Assembly (NCBI GenBank): GCA_963662705.2
Contig: OY759767.1
Location: 3,596,001-3,660,000 of the forward strand
Source of the DNA: JAPPHA01 sp963662705
GTDB lineage: Bacteria; Pseudomonadota; Alphaproteobacteria; Rhodobacterales; Rhodobacteraceae
Length of the DNA: 64,000 bases
Direction of reading: 5' to 3'
Of this stretch, positions 43,634 to 51,836 are shown in pieces. A program made the translations under genes and the position numbers. The notes below the pieces were generated by a model. That model searched no databases. It was not told where the DNA came from and saw only the letters and a program-made list of their open reading frames with translations. How positions within the stretch are numbered: the stretch's first letter is position 1; the number at the start of each line of letters is the position of its first letter.

Positions 43634-45127
43634 TCAGGCAACCTCGATCGCGTTCGGCAGGAGCTCTCTTTCAAGATACTCTTTTGCCTCAGCGTGGGTT
43701 ATCCAGCCTGGTGGCGGGAAGTCTGCCGCCATTGCCCAATCATCGCCGGTCGCCTCCATATGGGCTGCAATCCGGGCGTCGAATTCGGTCATCAACTTCC
43801 GATACGTCGGATCATCCACCAGGTTGTCCTGCTCATGGTAATCTGCGCGCTCATCAAACAGCAGCACGCGATTGTCCTTGTGGCGCATGTAGAGCCAGTC
43901 CCTGGTGCGTATGCCGCGCTCCGCAAACGGCGCGAACTCGCGCGGATTGGCACCCGTTTGGGTAAAGACCTGGTACCAGATCGCGTCGCGCGCCTCGGTT
44001 TGTTCGCCGTCGAGAACGGGAACGTAGCTTTTACCATCGAGGTCTTCGGGTATGTCCGCACCAACAATGTCGAGAATCGTTGGCATCATGTCGGGGCCAA
44101 CGTCAACGAGGGCCTCGGTTTTCTGCGGCTTGAACCGCGCGGCGTAACGGACAATCAACGGCACGTGCATGGCGCCCCGGTAGGCCGTGTTCTTGATCCC
44201 GCAGAAATGACCATGCTGACCGCACATGTCACCGTGATCGCTGAAGAACAGCACCACCGTGTCATCCGCGACTCCCTGGCGATCCAGTTCGTTCAGGATC
44301 CGCCCGACATTCCAGTCGATATTGTGGATCATGCCATAGTATTCGGCGATGAACTGGCGAATTTCGGCTTCTGTTTCCGGCTCTCCAACGGGCTTGGTAT
44401 CGTAAGCCGCGTGGCTCGAATGTCCGGATCGCGGATCGCCGCCGCACCAAATCTCGTTTCGAATCCTCTGTAGCCTGCGCTGAAGCTCCATGTCGGGAAC
44501 GCCCGCCGGCAAGGGGATCTCTTCGGGCCTGTAAACCGTGCGCAGATAGTCCGGCATAACCATCGGGAAATGCGGGGGACCGTAACTTACGTACCCGATC
44601 CACGGCTTGCCGTCCTTGGCGGTCGACGCGTCTGCGATGAAGTCGATCAGCTGATCGGTCTGGTAGTCCGGTTCATAGCGCCTCGAATGATAGGCTTGAC
44701 CATCGTCTTCATAGTAAATCGACGACATGTATTCGTGACCGCGATTGAAGCCTATGAAGTGATCCCAGCCAAATCGGCGATCGGGCGGCACGAAGCCGGG
44801 CTTGGGTCCTCCTTCGAGATGCCATTTTCCGATATATCCGGTCCGATAGCCGGCATCCTTCATGAGATCGGCCAGAAAGGCCTGGTCACCACGCAGCGGG
44901 AAGTGGTTTTGAATCATCCCGTGCCCCTGGGCATATTTTCCCGTCATGACAGAAGCGCGGAATGGACAGCAGAGCGGGTAGGACGTGTAAGCCTCGGTAA
45001 AATGAACCCCTTCGCTGGCCAACTTGTCGATCTGTGGTGTCCTGATCACCGGATTGCCGGCACAACCCATTGCGTCGTAACGCATCTGGTCCGCATAGAT
45101 CAGGAGGATGTTGGGTCTCTTCCTCAT
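43634..45127 (-). CDS. Type I sulfatase (formylglycine-dependent)
   Basis: A 497-residue sulfatase. The N-terminal metal site ILLIYADQMRYDAMGCAG is followed by the modification motif C-C-P-F-R at residues 53-57 in SYPLCCPFRASVMTG, in which Cys53 becomes formylglycine. The second metal block is VLFFSDHGDMCGQHG near 283. There is no signal peptide, so it acts in the cytoplasm. The ATG overlaps the tctA stop, placing it last in the tctC-tctB-tctA-sulfatase operon: the imported acid may carry a sulfate ester. Formylglycine generation would need an enzyme encoded elsewhere, because the SUMF1-fold protein at 35.4 kb is secreted and lacks the catalytic cysteines. Confidence 0.88.
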   Translation of the reverse strand: MRKRPNILLIYADQMRYDAMGCAGNPVIRTPQIDKLASEGVHFTEAYTSYPLCCPFRASVMTGKYAQGHGMIQNHFPLRGDQAFLADLMKDAGYRTGYIGKWHLEGGPKPGFVPPDRRFGWDHFIGFNRGHEYMSSIYYEDDGQAYHSRRYEPDYQTDQLIDFIADASTAKDGKPWIGYVSYGPPHFPMVMPDYLRTVYRPEEIPLPAGVPDMELQRRLQRIRNEIWCGGDPRSGHSSHAAYDTKPVGEPETEAEIRQFIAEYYGMIHNIDWNVGRILNELDRQGVADDTVVLFFSDHGDMCGQHGHFCGIKNTAYRGAMHVPLIVRYAARFKPQKTEALVDVGPDMMPTILDIVGADIPEDLDGKSYVPVLDGEQTEARDAIWYQVFTQTGANPREFAPFAERGIRTRDWLYMRHKDNRVLLFDERADYHEQDNLVDDPTYRKLMTEFDARIAAHMEATGDDWAMAADFPPPGWITHAEAKEYLERELLPNAIEVA

Positions 45128-46632
45128 GGGTCATTGACCTTTCCCGCGATACGGCCTTTCATCCGGGCCGAGATTGGTCCCCACAGAATTGTCAGTGCCA
45201 GGACTGCGTAGATCCCGAGACCGATGGGGGTGTCGAAGAACTCCGCCGTGCTGCCATCCGCAATCGTGATGGACTGGCGCAGGGAATTCTCCAGAATTGG
45301 GCCAAGCACGAAGCCGATGGAAAGCGGCGCAATGGAATAGCCCAGTTTCCTGACGACGTATCCGAGCACCCCAGCAGCCAGCAAGACACCCACGTTGAAG
45401 AGACTGTTTGAAACCGCGTAGATGCCGGTGAAGCTTAGCAAGAGCACAGTTGGCACGATCACGGCCATCGGAACCCGAATGAGCATTGCTGCAAAGCGGA
45501 TCACGAACAGGCCGATGAACAGCATCAAGACGTTGATGAAAAAGAGGCCGAGGAACAGGGAGTACATGATGTCCGGACGCTCATCGAAGAGTGTCGGTCC
45601 CGGCGCCAGGCCCTGAATCAGGAACGCGCCCAGCAGTACCGCTGCCGCAGGACTTCCCGGCACGCCAAGTGTCAGCGTCGGAACCAACGCCCCGCCGACT
45701 GTCGCGTTGTTCGCCGTTTCGGGAGCAACGATACCTTCAGGAACACCCGTTCCGAATTTCTCCGGCTGCCCGAAACGACGTTTTTCTTCCGAATACGCGA
45801 AGAACGCACCGACCGCGGCCCCCTCACCGGGGATAATCCCGATAATCGTGCCAATGAAAGAAGACCGCGCAAGGTTGCCCCTGAGTCTGGACAAGGTCCT
45901 CAGACCCGGGAGCTTCACGGTCAGGCTGGATTTGTCGAATTCAATGTGTTTCAGAGCTTTTTCCGAGCCGATCAAGACTTCGGAAACCGCGAAAATGCCG
46001 ACGAGAAACGGAACCAGCGGTATGCCCTCGTACAAGTGATAGGTCCCGAACGTATAGCGCTCTGCGCCATTCAGTTCATCCAGTCCCCAGGTCGTGAGAA
46101 AGATACCCAGACCGCCGACAAGCAGTCCCTTGAAGACGTTCGCACCCGCGACGCGGACAACGACGACCAATCCGAAAACGGATATGGCCAGGAACTCCCT
46201 GGGTCCAAACTTGATCGCGACTTGGGCAAGTATGGGCGCGATAAAGGTCAGACAAACAACACTTACGAGCCCGCCAATGATGCTGCCGGTCAGCGACAGG
46301 CCCAGTGCCTCGCCTCCTCGACCCTGCTTGTACATCGCGTGTCCATCCATGACGGTCGCGATCGCGGCCCCGGTGCCTGGAATGCCGACAGCAATTGCCG
46401 ATATCGACCCCCCGTAAATCGCGGCATTGTAGATGGCGAGAAGCAGGATCAGCGACGGAACCGCTTCCATGTAGAATGTGAAGGGCAATGCCAGCGCGAT
46501 CGCGATCGGCGGCCCGAGGCCTGGAAGAATTCCGATGACCAGTCCAAGAATGATGCCGGCCACCAGCAAGAACATTGTGAACGGGTCAAAAAGGTTCGCA
46601 AAGGCGACCCCTGCTGCAGCGACGTCAAACAC
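45124..46632 (-). CDS. tctA: Tripartite tricarboxylate transporter, large membrane subunit (TctA)
   Basis: A 502-residue permease with about 12 membrane segments. Family landmarks are GLVIGILPGLGPPIAIALALP near residue 28, YGGSISAIAVGIPGTGAA near 72, a GIIPGEGAAVGAFFAYSEEKR repeat near 265, and TLGVPGSPAAAVLLGAFLIQG near 330. Together the two similar 'GxxPGxG' halves form the sodium-coupled translocation path. GTG start overlaps the tctB stop (TAGTG). It imports a carboxylate delivered by the TctC-like protein. Confidence 0.93.
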   Translation of the reverse strand: MFDVAAAGVAFANLFDPFTMFLLVAGIILGLVIGILPGLGPPIAIALALPFTFYMEAVPSLILLLAIYNAAIYGGSISAIAVGIPGTGAAIATVMDGHAMYKQGRGGEALGLSLTGSIIGGLVSVVCLTFIAPILAQVAIKFGPREFLAISVFGLVVVVRVAGANVFKGLLVGGLGIFLTTWGLDELNGAERYTFGTYHLYEGIPLVPFLVGIFAVSEVLIGSEKALKHIEFDKSSLTVKLPGLRTLSRLRGNLARSSFIGTIIGIIPGEGAAVGAFFAYSEEKRRFGQPEKFGTGVPEGIVAPETANNATVGGALVPTLTLGVPGSPAAAVLLGAFLIQGLAPGPTLFDERPDIMYSLFLGLFFINVLMLFIGLFVIRFAAMLIRVPMAVIVPTVLLLSFTGIYAVSNSLFNVGVLLAAGVLGYVVRKLGYSIAPLSIGFVLGPILENSLRQSITIADGSTAEFFDTPIGLGIYAVLALTILWGPISARMKGRIAGKVNDP

Positions 46633-47087
46633 TAGAACTGTGTCCCCAGCAGCTGGGTGAAGACCAGATAAACGCCAGCAGCCAGGGTCAGGACGACACC
46701 GTAGATGACCGGGTTGCGCACGCCCATCGCCATACAGAGGAGCGGCCCGGAAACAAACGCCATCGCGATGTATCCGAAGTTGTACCAGACAACGTAGCTG
46801 ACAACCGCAGCAGCCAGCGCCAGAACGCCGTGCCGGGCTTCAGCGGACGAGTCGAAAACGGTTTGACCCGCGTCGCCTGCCTCACCTTTTGTGACATAGA
46901 TAAACAGTACGATTCCTGCGCAAAGTGCCGTGAACCCCAGCAGGAGTTGCGGAAAGAATCTCGAAGGAAGCCCCGAACTGGCCAGCAGTCCGGCGGCCTC
47001 GAATCCCTGCGCAACAACCGCAAAATAAGCGCAAGCAATGATGACCAGGATCGTGAAGACAATGTTTGCCAATCGCTGGGTCAGCAT
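46632..47087 (-). CDS. tctB: Tripartite tricarboxylate transporter, small membrane subunit (TctB)
   Basis: A 151-residue protein with four predicted membrane helices: residues 8-25, 40-62, 90-110 and 120-147. The SRFFPQLLLGFTALCAGIVL segment is typical of TctB. It is required with TctA for uptake; its exact contribution is unclear. It is separated from tctC by an 80-base gap with a strong hairpin and is coupled to tctA. Confidence 0.88.
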   Translation of the reverse strand: MLTQRLANIVFTILVIIACAYFAVVAQGFEAAGLLASSGLPSRFFPQLLLGFTALCAGIVLFIYVTKGEAGDAGQTVFDSSAEARHGVLALAAAVVSYVVWYNFGYIAMAFVSGPLLCMAMGVRNPVIYGVVLTLAAGVYLVFTQLLGTQF

Positions 47088-47120
47088 GAATCAGATTCTC
47101 GTCTGCTCGGTCAATTGAAC

Positions 47121-47144
47121 GGGCGCCGCGAATAGGCGGCGCCC
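47121..47144 (-). promoter_or_regulatory. Strong stem-loop between tctC and tctB
   Basis: A perfect 9-bp stem (GGGCGCCGC with GCGGCGCCC) encloses the six-base loop GAATAG between the tctC stop and the tctB start. No T-run follows in the direction of transcription, so it is more likely a processing or mRNA-stabilising structure that keeps the binding-protein message in excess than a full terminator. Confidence 0.6.
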
Positions 47145-47166
47145 AGACAGGTTCGGGACGTGCGTT

Positions 47167-48132
47167 TTACTTGTGCAGCAGTCCAAGTCCGTCAAGGATC
47201 GGCGAGTACAGTTCGACACCGGACTGCAGCAGCTCCCCGACATTGCCGGCTCCATGTACGAACTGCCAGTCGATGCCCGGAGGCAGGGTGGCGATGAACT
47301 CTTCCGTACCCAGTACGGCGGTCGCTTCAATCAGCCTGTCGACGATCTCCTGAGGGGTTCCGGCCTTGACAGCCCAACCACCGTGAACCCAAACGCCGGC
47401 TTCCTTGCCCGGAAAGGCTTCGCCAATGGTGCGAACACCGGGGAGATGCTGTTCAAAGTAGGGTTGACGGTTGTTGTCCAGGATGATCAGCGGACGGATT
47501 TCGTTTTTGAACGCGTTGATCGTCGCAATCTGACCAACGCCAACGTCAACCTGTCCGCCGATCAGACCGGTCATGGTTGCCGGAACGGTCTTCAACGCGA
47601 TGGTCTTGAATTCCAGGCCAAACTCGGATCCAAGCTGGACGGCGCTCAGGTTCGGCGGCGCGCCGAGGTTGTTGACACCCATGCTGAGTTTTTCGCTCTT
47701 TGCGGCTTCAAGGAAGTCCTCGAATGTCTGGATCGGGCTGTCAGCGCGCACGTAGAGCGCATTGGATGCCGTCGGCCCCGCATAGAACGGAATGAAGTCC
47801 TCTCTCGGGCTGTAGGGCACCGCGCGGGTCAGCGGAACAACCATGAAACTCGGCGGGGACCATTGAAAGATGGTGTATCCATCCGCCTCCTCTTCAAGCA
47901 CGCTCATGGTCGCAGGAATATGCGCGCCGCCAGGCTTGTTGATGACATTGATCGGCACACCCAGTTCCGCGCTGACAGCCTCGGCCGTCAGGCGCGCGCC
48001 GATGTCCGCGTTACCCCCCGCTGCGAACGACACGACCAGCGTAATCGGCCTTTCAGGGTATTCGGCCAACGCGGCACCGGTGCTGAGGCCCAACGCGGCT
48101 GTAGCGGCGGCGGCGAATTTGAAAAGGTTCAT
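47167..48132 (-). CDS. tctC: TctC/Bug-family periplasmic solute-binding protein
   Basis: A 321-residue secreted protein. A signal peptide ends near ALAEYPERPI, then come the Bug-family hallmarks ITLVVSFAAGGNADIGARL, NKPGGAHIPATMSVL, the LGAPPNLSAVQL segment and GGWAVKAGTPQEIVDRL. Members bind small carboxylates through the two conserved loops near 35 and 165. It is first of the leftward tct operon; a CATAGGTAC motif, shared with the divergent GntR promoter region, lies 50 bases upstream. Confidence 0.92.
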   Translation of the reverse strand: MNLFKFAAAATAALGLSTGAALAEYPERPITLVVSFAAGGNADIGARLTAEAVSAELGVPINVINKPGGAHIPATMSVLEEEADGYTIFQWSPPSFMVVPLTRAVPYSPREDFIPFYAGPTASNALYVRADSPIQTFEDFLEAAKSEKLSMGVNNLGAPPNLSAVQLGSEFGLEFKTIALKTVPATMTGLIGGQVDVGVGQIATINAFKNEIRPLIILDNNRQPYFEQHLPGVRTIGEAFPGKEAGVWVHGGWAVKAGTPQEIVDRLIEATAVLGTEEFIATLPPGIDWQFVHGAGNVGELLQSGVELYSPILDGLGLLHK

Positions 48133-48181
48133 GTTGAAGCCTCCCTTGTTTCTATCTGAAGTTTGGTTGGTCTAGATGTAC

Positions 48182-48190
48182 GTACCTATG
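48182..48190 (-). promoter_or_regulatory. Putative regulator operator upstream of tctC
   Basis: On the minus strand the sequence is CATAGGTAC, embedded in the near-palindrome around GTACGTAC (48178-48185). The same nonamer recurs at 48983-48991 in front of the GntR gene and the transketolase operon. A shared site on both sides of a gntR gene is the usual arrangement for a local repressor. The exact operator ends are not established. Confidence 0.45.
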
Positions 48191-48242
48191 TTGCGCATGC
48201 AAGAAATGTCAAGACACAAGTCCGCCCGCGCCTGCATTCCGC

Positions 48243-48962
48243 TCAGGCGGGGTCGTCAGTCGAAAACTCGATCTCGAGTTCAAGCTTGTCACAGGGATAG
48301 AACAGCTTCGCCGAGTAGATCAGGACTCCGTGCTCGTCGAAAAACTCCCTGTACACCTTGAAGACAGCTGAATTCACCTTGATTCCGAGCGCTTTCGCAA
48401 GGCCGAAATCGGCGTAGGCGATCGTGATTTTCTGCCGCGCATTCGCGATGTCAACGCTGAGGTCGCGCAGGACCGCGACGACGATCTCCCGCGTGAAACG
48501 GTCCGGTGCGCGTTCATAAACCTGATCATCGAGCTGGATGTCGGCCTGGCAAAATGGCTTGCCTCCCCGCGCATGAATACGGCGCATGCAGCGAAAATAC
48601 CTTCCATCCTTGGACTTCTCTATGGTTGCGTCGCCTTTGCGTACCGAGACTTCGAGCTGGTCGACCATTGCATAGATCTCTGAAATCTCTGCACGCATCT
48701 GAAGTGAAACGCGGTCGGGAATCTGAACTTCGCGTACAAAGGTCCCGCGACCGGAGTGCTTTTCGATGAGACCCTCATCTTCCAGTGTGTTCATCGCTTG
48801 CATCACGGTCATGCGCGCGACGCCCAGTTCTTCGGTCAATTCCCGAAGCGCAGGAAGGCGTGCACCCGGGGGCAGGTCGCCGGACATGATCTGATGTCGC
48901 AGAACTTCGGCCACTTCGGCGTGCAACGGGACCGCCTTCCGCTTCATGGACTGAAGATTCAT
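48243..48962 (-). CDS. GntR-family transcriptional regulator with UTRA domain
   Basis: A 239-residue HutC-type regulator. The winged helix (residues 10-75) reads LRHQIMSGDLPPGARLPALR, LGVARMTVMQAMNTLEDEGL and KHSGRGTFV. The C-terminal ligand-binding UTRA-like domain includes FCQADIQLDDQVYERAPD and the end VYREFFDEHGVLIYSAKLFYP. It lies between the tct operon (same strand, downstream) and the divergent transketolase/E1 operon, and probably represses both until a pathway intermediate binds. Confidence 0.87.
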   Translation of the reverse strand: MNLQSMKRKAVPLHAEVAEVLRHQIMSGDLPPGARLPALRELTEELGVARMTVMQAMNTLEDEGLIEKHSGRGTFVREVQIPDRVSLQMRAEISEIYAMVDQLEVSVRKGDATIEKSKDGRYFRCMRRIHARGGKPFCQADIQLDDQVYERAPDRFTREIVVAVLRDLSVDIANARQKITIAYADFGLAKALGIKVNSAVFKVYREFFDEHGVLIYSAKLFYPCDKLELEIEFSTDDPA

Positions 48963-48982
48963 CTTGACAATGACCCCCCATT

Positions 48983-48991
48983 CATAGGTAC
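48983..48991 (+). promoter_or_regulatory. Putative regulator operator in the divergent gntR / transketolase promoter region
   Basis: CATAGGTAC lies in the 66-base gap between the gntR start and the transketolase start, 13 bases downstream of a TTGACA (48964-48969) that could be a -35 box for the rightward operon. A repressor bound here would cover the -10 region. The identical nonamer upstream of tctC supports co-regulation. Confidence 0.45.
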
Positions 48992-49028
48992 AAAGTTCCG
49001 GATCTATTTAAATCACTCCGGGCATTCA

Positions 49029-49856
49029 ATGCAAGCAAGACACAATCTGGAAGAACTCGAAAGAATCGCGAAGCGGCTCCGGATGCACGTGGTCGACATG
49101 GTCGCACCTTCGGGGCAGGGCTATGTGCAACAGGGCCTTGGGGCAGCGGATATTTTCACGTCTCTCTTTTTCGCCGAGGCGACGATGGACCCGGCCAATC
49201 CGACCTGGCCGGACAGGGACCGGGTCTTTCTGACCACTGCCCACAACACCGCGATCTTCTATGCCACATTGGCCGAGCGCGGGTTTTTCGACACCGAACA
49301 GCTCGCCACCTATGTTGCCGATGGCTCGGCGCTGGAAATAAACGCGTCCGAGCGCATGGGCCCGTTCGTCGAGGCGACCTGCGGCTCGCTTGGTCAAGGC
49401 CTGTCGGTCGCCGTCGGCTGCGCCCTGGCTGCAAAGCGGCAGGGACGCGCCAGCCGCGTCTACGTGATCGTCGGCGACGGGGAAATGCAAGAGGGTCAGG
49501 TCTGGGAGGCCGCGATGTTCGCCGGCGCCAAGGGTCTCGATAACCTTTGCCTGATCGTGGATTACAACTTTGTGCAGTGCGAGGGCCCGATGGACTTGGT
49601 CATGTCGCTGGAACCCTTGACGGACAAGATGAAGAGCTTTGGCTTTGCCTGCCAAGAGGTCGACGGCAACGACATCGGCGCATTGCTGGCTGCCTATGAT
49701 CAAGCCCGCGAGACCAGGGGCAGGGCGAGCTTCATCAAGGCCAACACGTTGATGGGAAAGGGTGTCGCGTCGCTCGAAGGGTTGATGTTCCACCAGTTGC
49801 GTTTCCCACCCGAGGTTGCTGCCTCGGCCCGCGCCGAACTGGAGGCGCAGTTGTGA
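49029..49856 (+). CDS. Transketolase N-terminal-half subunit (TPP-binding), second locus
   Basis: A 275-residue protein starting MQARHNLEELERIAKRLR. Motifs: RVFLTTAHNTAIFYATLAERG, FVEATCGSLGQGLSVAVGCAL, and a complete TPP/Mg motif VGDGEMQEGQVWEAAMFAGA with VDYNFVQCEG. Unlike its counterpart at 41.8 kb it has the canonical GDGE. I start at the ATG at 49029; the frame upstream overlaps the divergent gntR gene. It leads the eight-gene operon; its natural partner is the C-half subunit encoded at 53.1 kb. Confidence 0.88.
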   Translation: MQARHNLEELERIAKRLRMHVVDMVAPSGQGYVQQGLGAADIFTSLFFAEATMDPANPTWPDRDRVFLTTAHNTAIFYATLAERGFFDTEQLATYVADGSALEINASERMGPFVEATCGSLGQGLSVAVGCALAAKRQGRASRVYVIVGDGEMQEGQVWEAAMFAGAKGLDNLCLIVDYNFVQCEGPMDLVMSLEPLTDKMKSFGFACQEVDGNDIGALLAAYDQARETRGRASFIKANTLMGKGVASLEGLMFHQLRFPPEVAASARAELEAQL

Positions 49857-49990
49857 CGTTTTTCCCAAACGGGCGACCGGCCTTCGACCGGTCGACGCAA
49901 CAGAACTGAAAACACGGTATCGACAACACCGCGATCGCCAACCTGGCGCACGGCGCGGTGCGGTCGGGCGCAAGAGCTGGAAGGGAAGAC

Positions 49991-50707
49991 ATGACAGCAC
50001 CAGTTGCGGTGATCACGGGGGCGGCCGGCGGAATCGGCGCCGCGCTTGCCCGTCGTCTGGCTGCCGACGGGGGGCTGCTGCACCTGGTCGACATCGATGC
50101 CGGGCGGCTTGTGTCACCGCAACAGGCGCTGCCCGAAAGCATTACGATCGCCGAAAGCATACTGGAAGATCCGGCAGCCTGCGCGGCGGCGTTGCTGGAT
50201 GCGCCCGGCCGAATCGACGCGCTGGTGCACCTGGCAGGTATCTTCGTGCCCCATGATCTTGGTCCCGAGAGCCGCGAGATCTATGACCAAACGATGCAGC
50301 ACAATGCATCGAACGCCTTTGACCTCGCCGGTGCGGTCCTGCCGCGCATGACCGATGGCGGCCGCATCGTGCTGACTTCGTCACTGGAATTTAACCGGGG
50401 CGTGCACGACCATGCCGCCTATTCCATGGCGAAGGGAGCGATCGTTGGGTTGACCCGCGCGCTGTCGCGGCGGATTGGAGACAGGGGGATCTGCGTCAAC
50501 GCCGTGGCGCCCGGGATCATCGAAACGCGGATGGCGGATGACTTGATCGAACGACGCGGACGCGACGCTCTTCTTTCGACTATCCCGCTCGGCCGTCTGG
50601 GCCAGCCCGAGGATGTCGCCGGGGTGATCGCATTTCTCTTGTCCGACGATGCGTCCTACATCACCGGCCAGGTGATCAATGTCGATGGCGGAATAACCAA
50701 TGCCTGA
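49991..50707 (+). CDS. Short-chain dehydrogenase/reductase (SDR), second locus
   Basis: A 238-residue SDR. Cofactor motif VAVITGAAGGIGAALARRL, then HLAGIFVP in place of NNAG, catalytic Ser in VLTSSLEFN and Tyr-Lys in HAAYSMAKGAIVGLT. The C-terminal end VINVDGGITNA is canonical. The ATG at 49991 has GAAGGGAAG upstream. It would interconvert a ketone and alcohol feeding or leaving the TPP enzymes of this operon. It is only distantly similar to the SDR at 42.6 kb. Confidence 0.9.
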   Translation: MTAPVAVITGAAGGIGAALARRLAADGGLLHLVDIDAGRLVSPQQALPESITIAESILEDPAACAAALLDAPGRIDALVHLAGIFVPHDLGPESREIYDQTMQHNASNAFDLAGAVLPRMTDGGRIVLTSSLEFNRGVHDHAAYSMAKGAIVGLTRALSRRIGDRGICVNAVAPGIIETRMADDLIERRGRDALLSTIPLGRLGQPEDVAGVIAFLLSDDASYITGQVINVDGGITNA

Positions 50708-50830
50708 TCCCCGAACTCCTGATTGCCTGCCGCATGGACGCCAGGGTTTCCGCCGCGCATCGAGAGCGGTGAAACCATTGGCGACCCGCATCACGACTTT
50801 TCGACAGAATTACAGCGAGGACCTGTGAAA

Positions 50831-51823
50831 ATGAGCCTTTCTCATTCGGACGTGAACTTTTCAGACGAGCAGATGCTCGGGTTCTACCGGGAAATGCTGC
50901 GAATTCGTCGGGTTGAAGAGCAGATCGGCAATGACGCCAAGGCCGGAAACATCCCTGGCGCCGTGCATCTCTACATCGGGCAAGAGGCTGTCGGTGTCGG
51001 CGTTTGTTCGCAGCTCACGGACGACGACTGGATCGCCTCGACCCACCGCGGACACGGCCACTACCTTGCCAAGGGCGGAGACAGCAAATTGCTGATGGCC
51101 GAGATCTACGGTCGCGAGACCGGCATGTGCAAAGGGCATGGCGGGTCCATGCATGTGGCGGACTTCTCCAAGGGAATCATCGGCGCGAATGGTATCGTCG
51201 GCGCCGGAATCTCGATCGCCACGGGCGCAGCCTGGGCTGCGCTGATGGACGGCAATGGAGCTGTCGCCGTTGCTTTTTTCGGCGATGGCGCCGCGAACCA
51301 GGGTGTCCTGGCCGAAGCATTGAACGTGGCCGTGCTCTGGAAGCTGCCGGTGATTTTCGTATGTGAAAACAATGGGTTTTCCGAGTTCTCGCCATCCTCG
51401 ACCGTGACCGCGGGAAAAATCGTCGATCGGGCCAAACCCTTCGGCGCCGTCCACGAAGCGGTGGACGGCAACGATTTGATCGCCGTCCACCAATGCGCTG
51501 CACGAGCCATCAGGCATGCACGAACTGGCAACGGACCGTCCCTGATCGAAGCGCGCACCTACCGGCAACGCGGCCACGTCGAGGCCGAGGCGTCGTTCCT
51601 CGGGTCGAACTACCGATCGGATGAAGAAGTTGCCGAATGGATTGCCCGTGACCCGATCACTGCCTTTGCCAGGCGTATCATGAACGCCGGGCAGGCAAGC
51701 CAGGTCGACCTCGACCAGGTCGAGGCGGACATCGCAGCCGAAGTGGCCGAGGCAGTTCGATTCGCCGAAGGCTCACCTTTTCCCGACCCTGCCGCGCAGG
51801 GCATCAATTTCATGTTTGCGTAA
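50831..51823 (+). CDS. 2-oxoacid/acetoin dehydrogenase E1 component, alpha subunit
   Basis: A 330-residue TPP-dependent E1-alpha. Diagnostic text: MLRIRRVEEQI, GAVHLYIGQEAVGVGV, STHRGHGHYLAKGGD, MCKGHGGSMHV and the TPP motif FFGDGAANQGVLAEALNVA with CENNGFSEF. The pattern (GHGGSMH) fits the acetoin dehydrogenase and related small alpha-beta E1 group. It decarboxylates or cleaves an alpha-keto compound, handing a hydroxyalkyl group to lipoate. The ATG at 50831 is supported by family start; the frame extends upstream to 50723 without similarity. Confidence 0.9.
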   Translation: MSLSHSDVNFSDEQMLGFYREMLRIRRVEEQIGNDAKAGNIPGAVHLYIGQEAVGVGVCSQLTDDDWIASTHRGHGHYLAKGGDSKLLMAEIYGRETGMCKGHGGSMHVADFSKGIIGANGIVGAGISIATGAAWAALMDGNGAVAVAFFGDGAANQGVLAEALNVAVLWKLPVIFVCENNGFSEFSPSSTVTAGKIVDRAKPFGAVHEAVDGNDLIAVHQCAARAIRHARTGNGPSLIEARTYRQRGHVEAEASFLGSNYRSDEEVAEWIARDPITAFARRIMNAGQASQVDLDQVEADIAAEVAEAVRFAEGSPFPDPAAQGINFMFA

Positions 51824-51836
51824 GGGGTTCCGAGAC

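Noticed and set aside
35395..45127. The SUMF1-domain protein as the activator of the sulfatase at 43.6 kb
   Set aside because: It has a signal peptide and lacks the catalytic cysteines, whereas the sulfatase is cytoplasmic; the two are also in separate operons.
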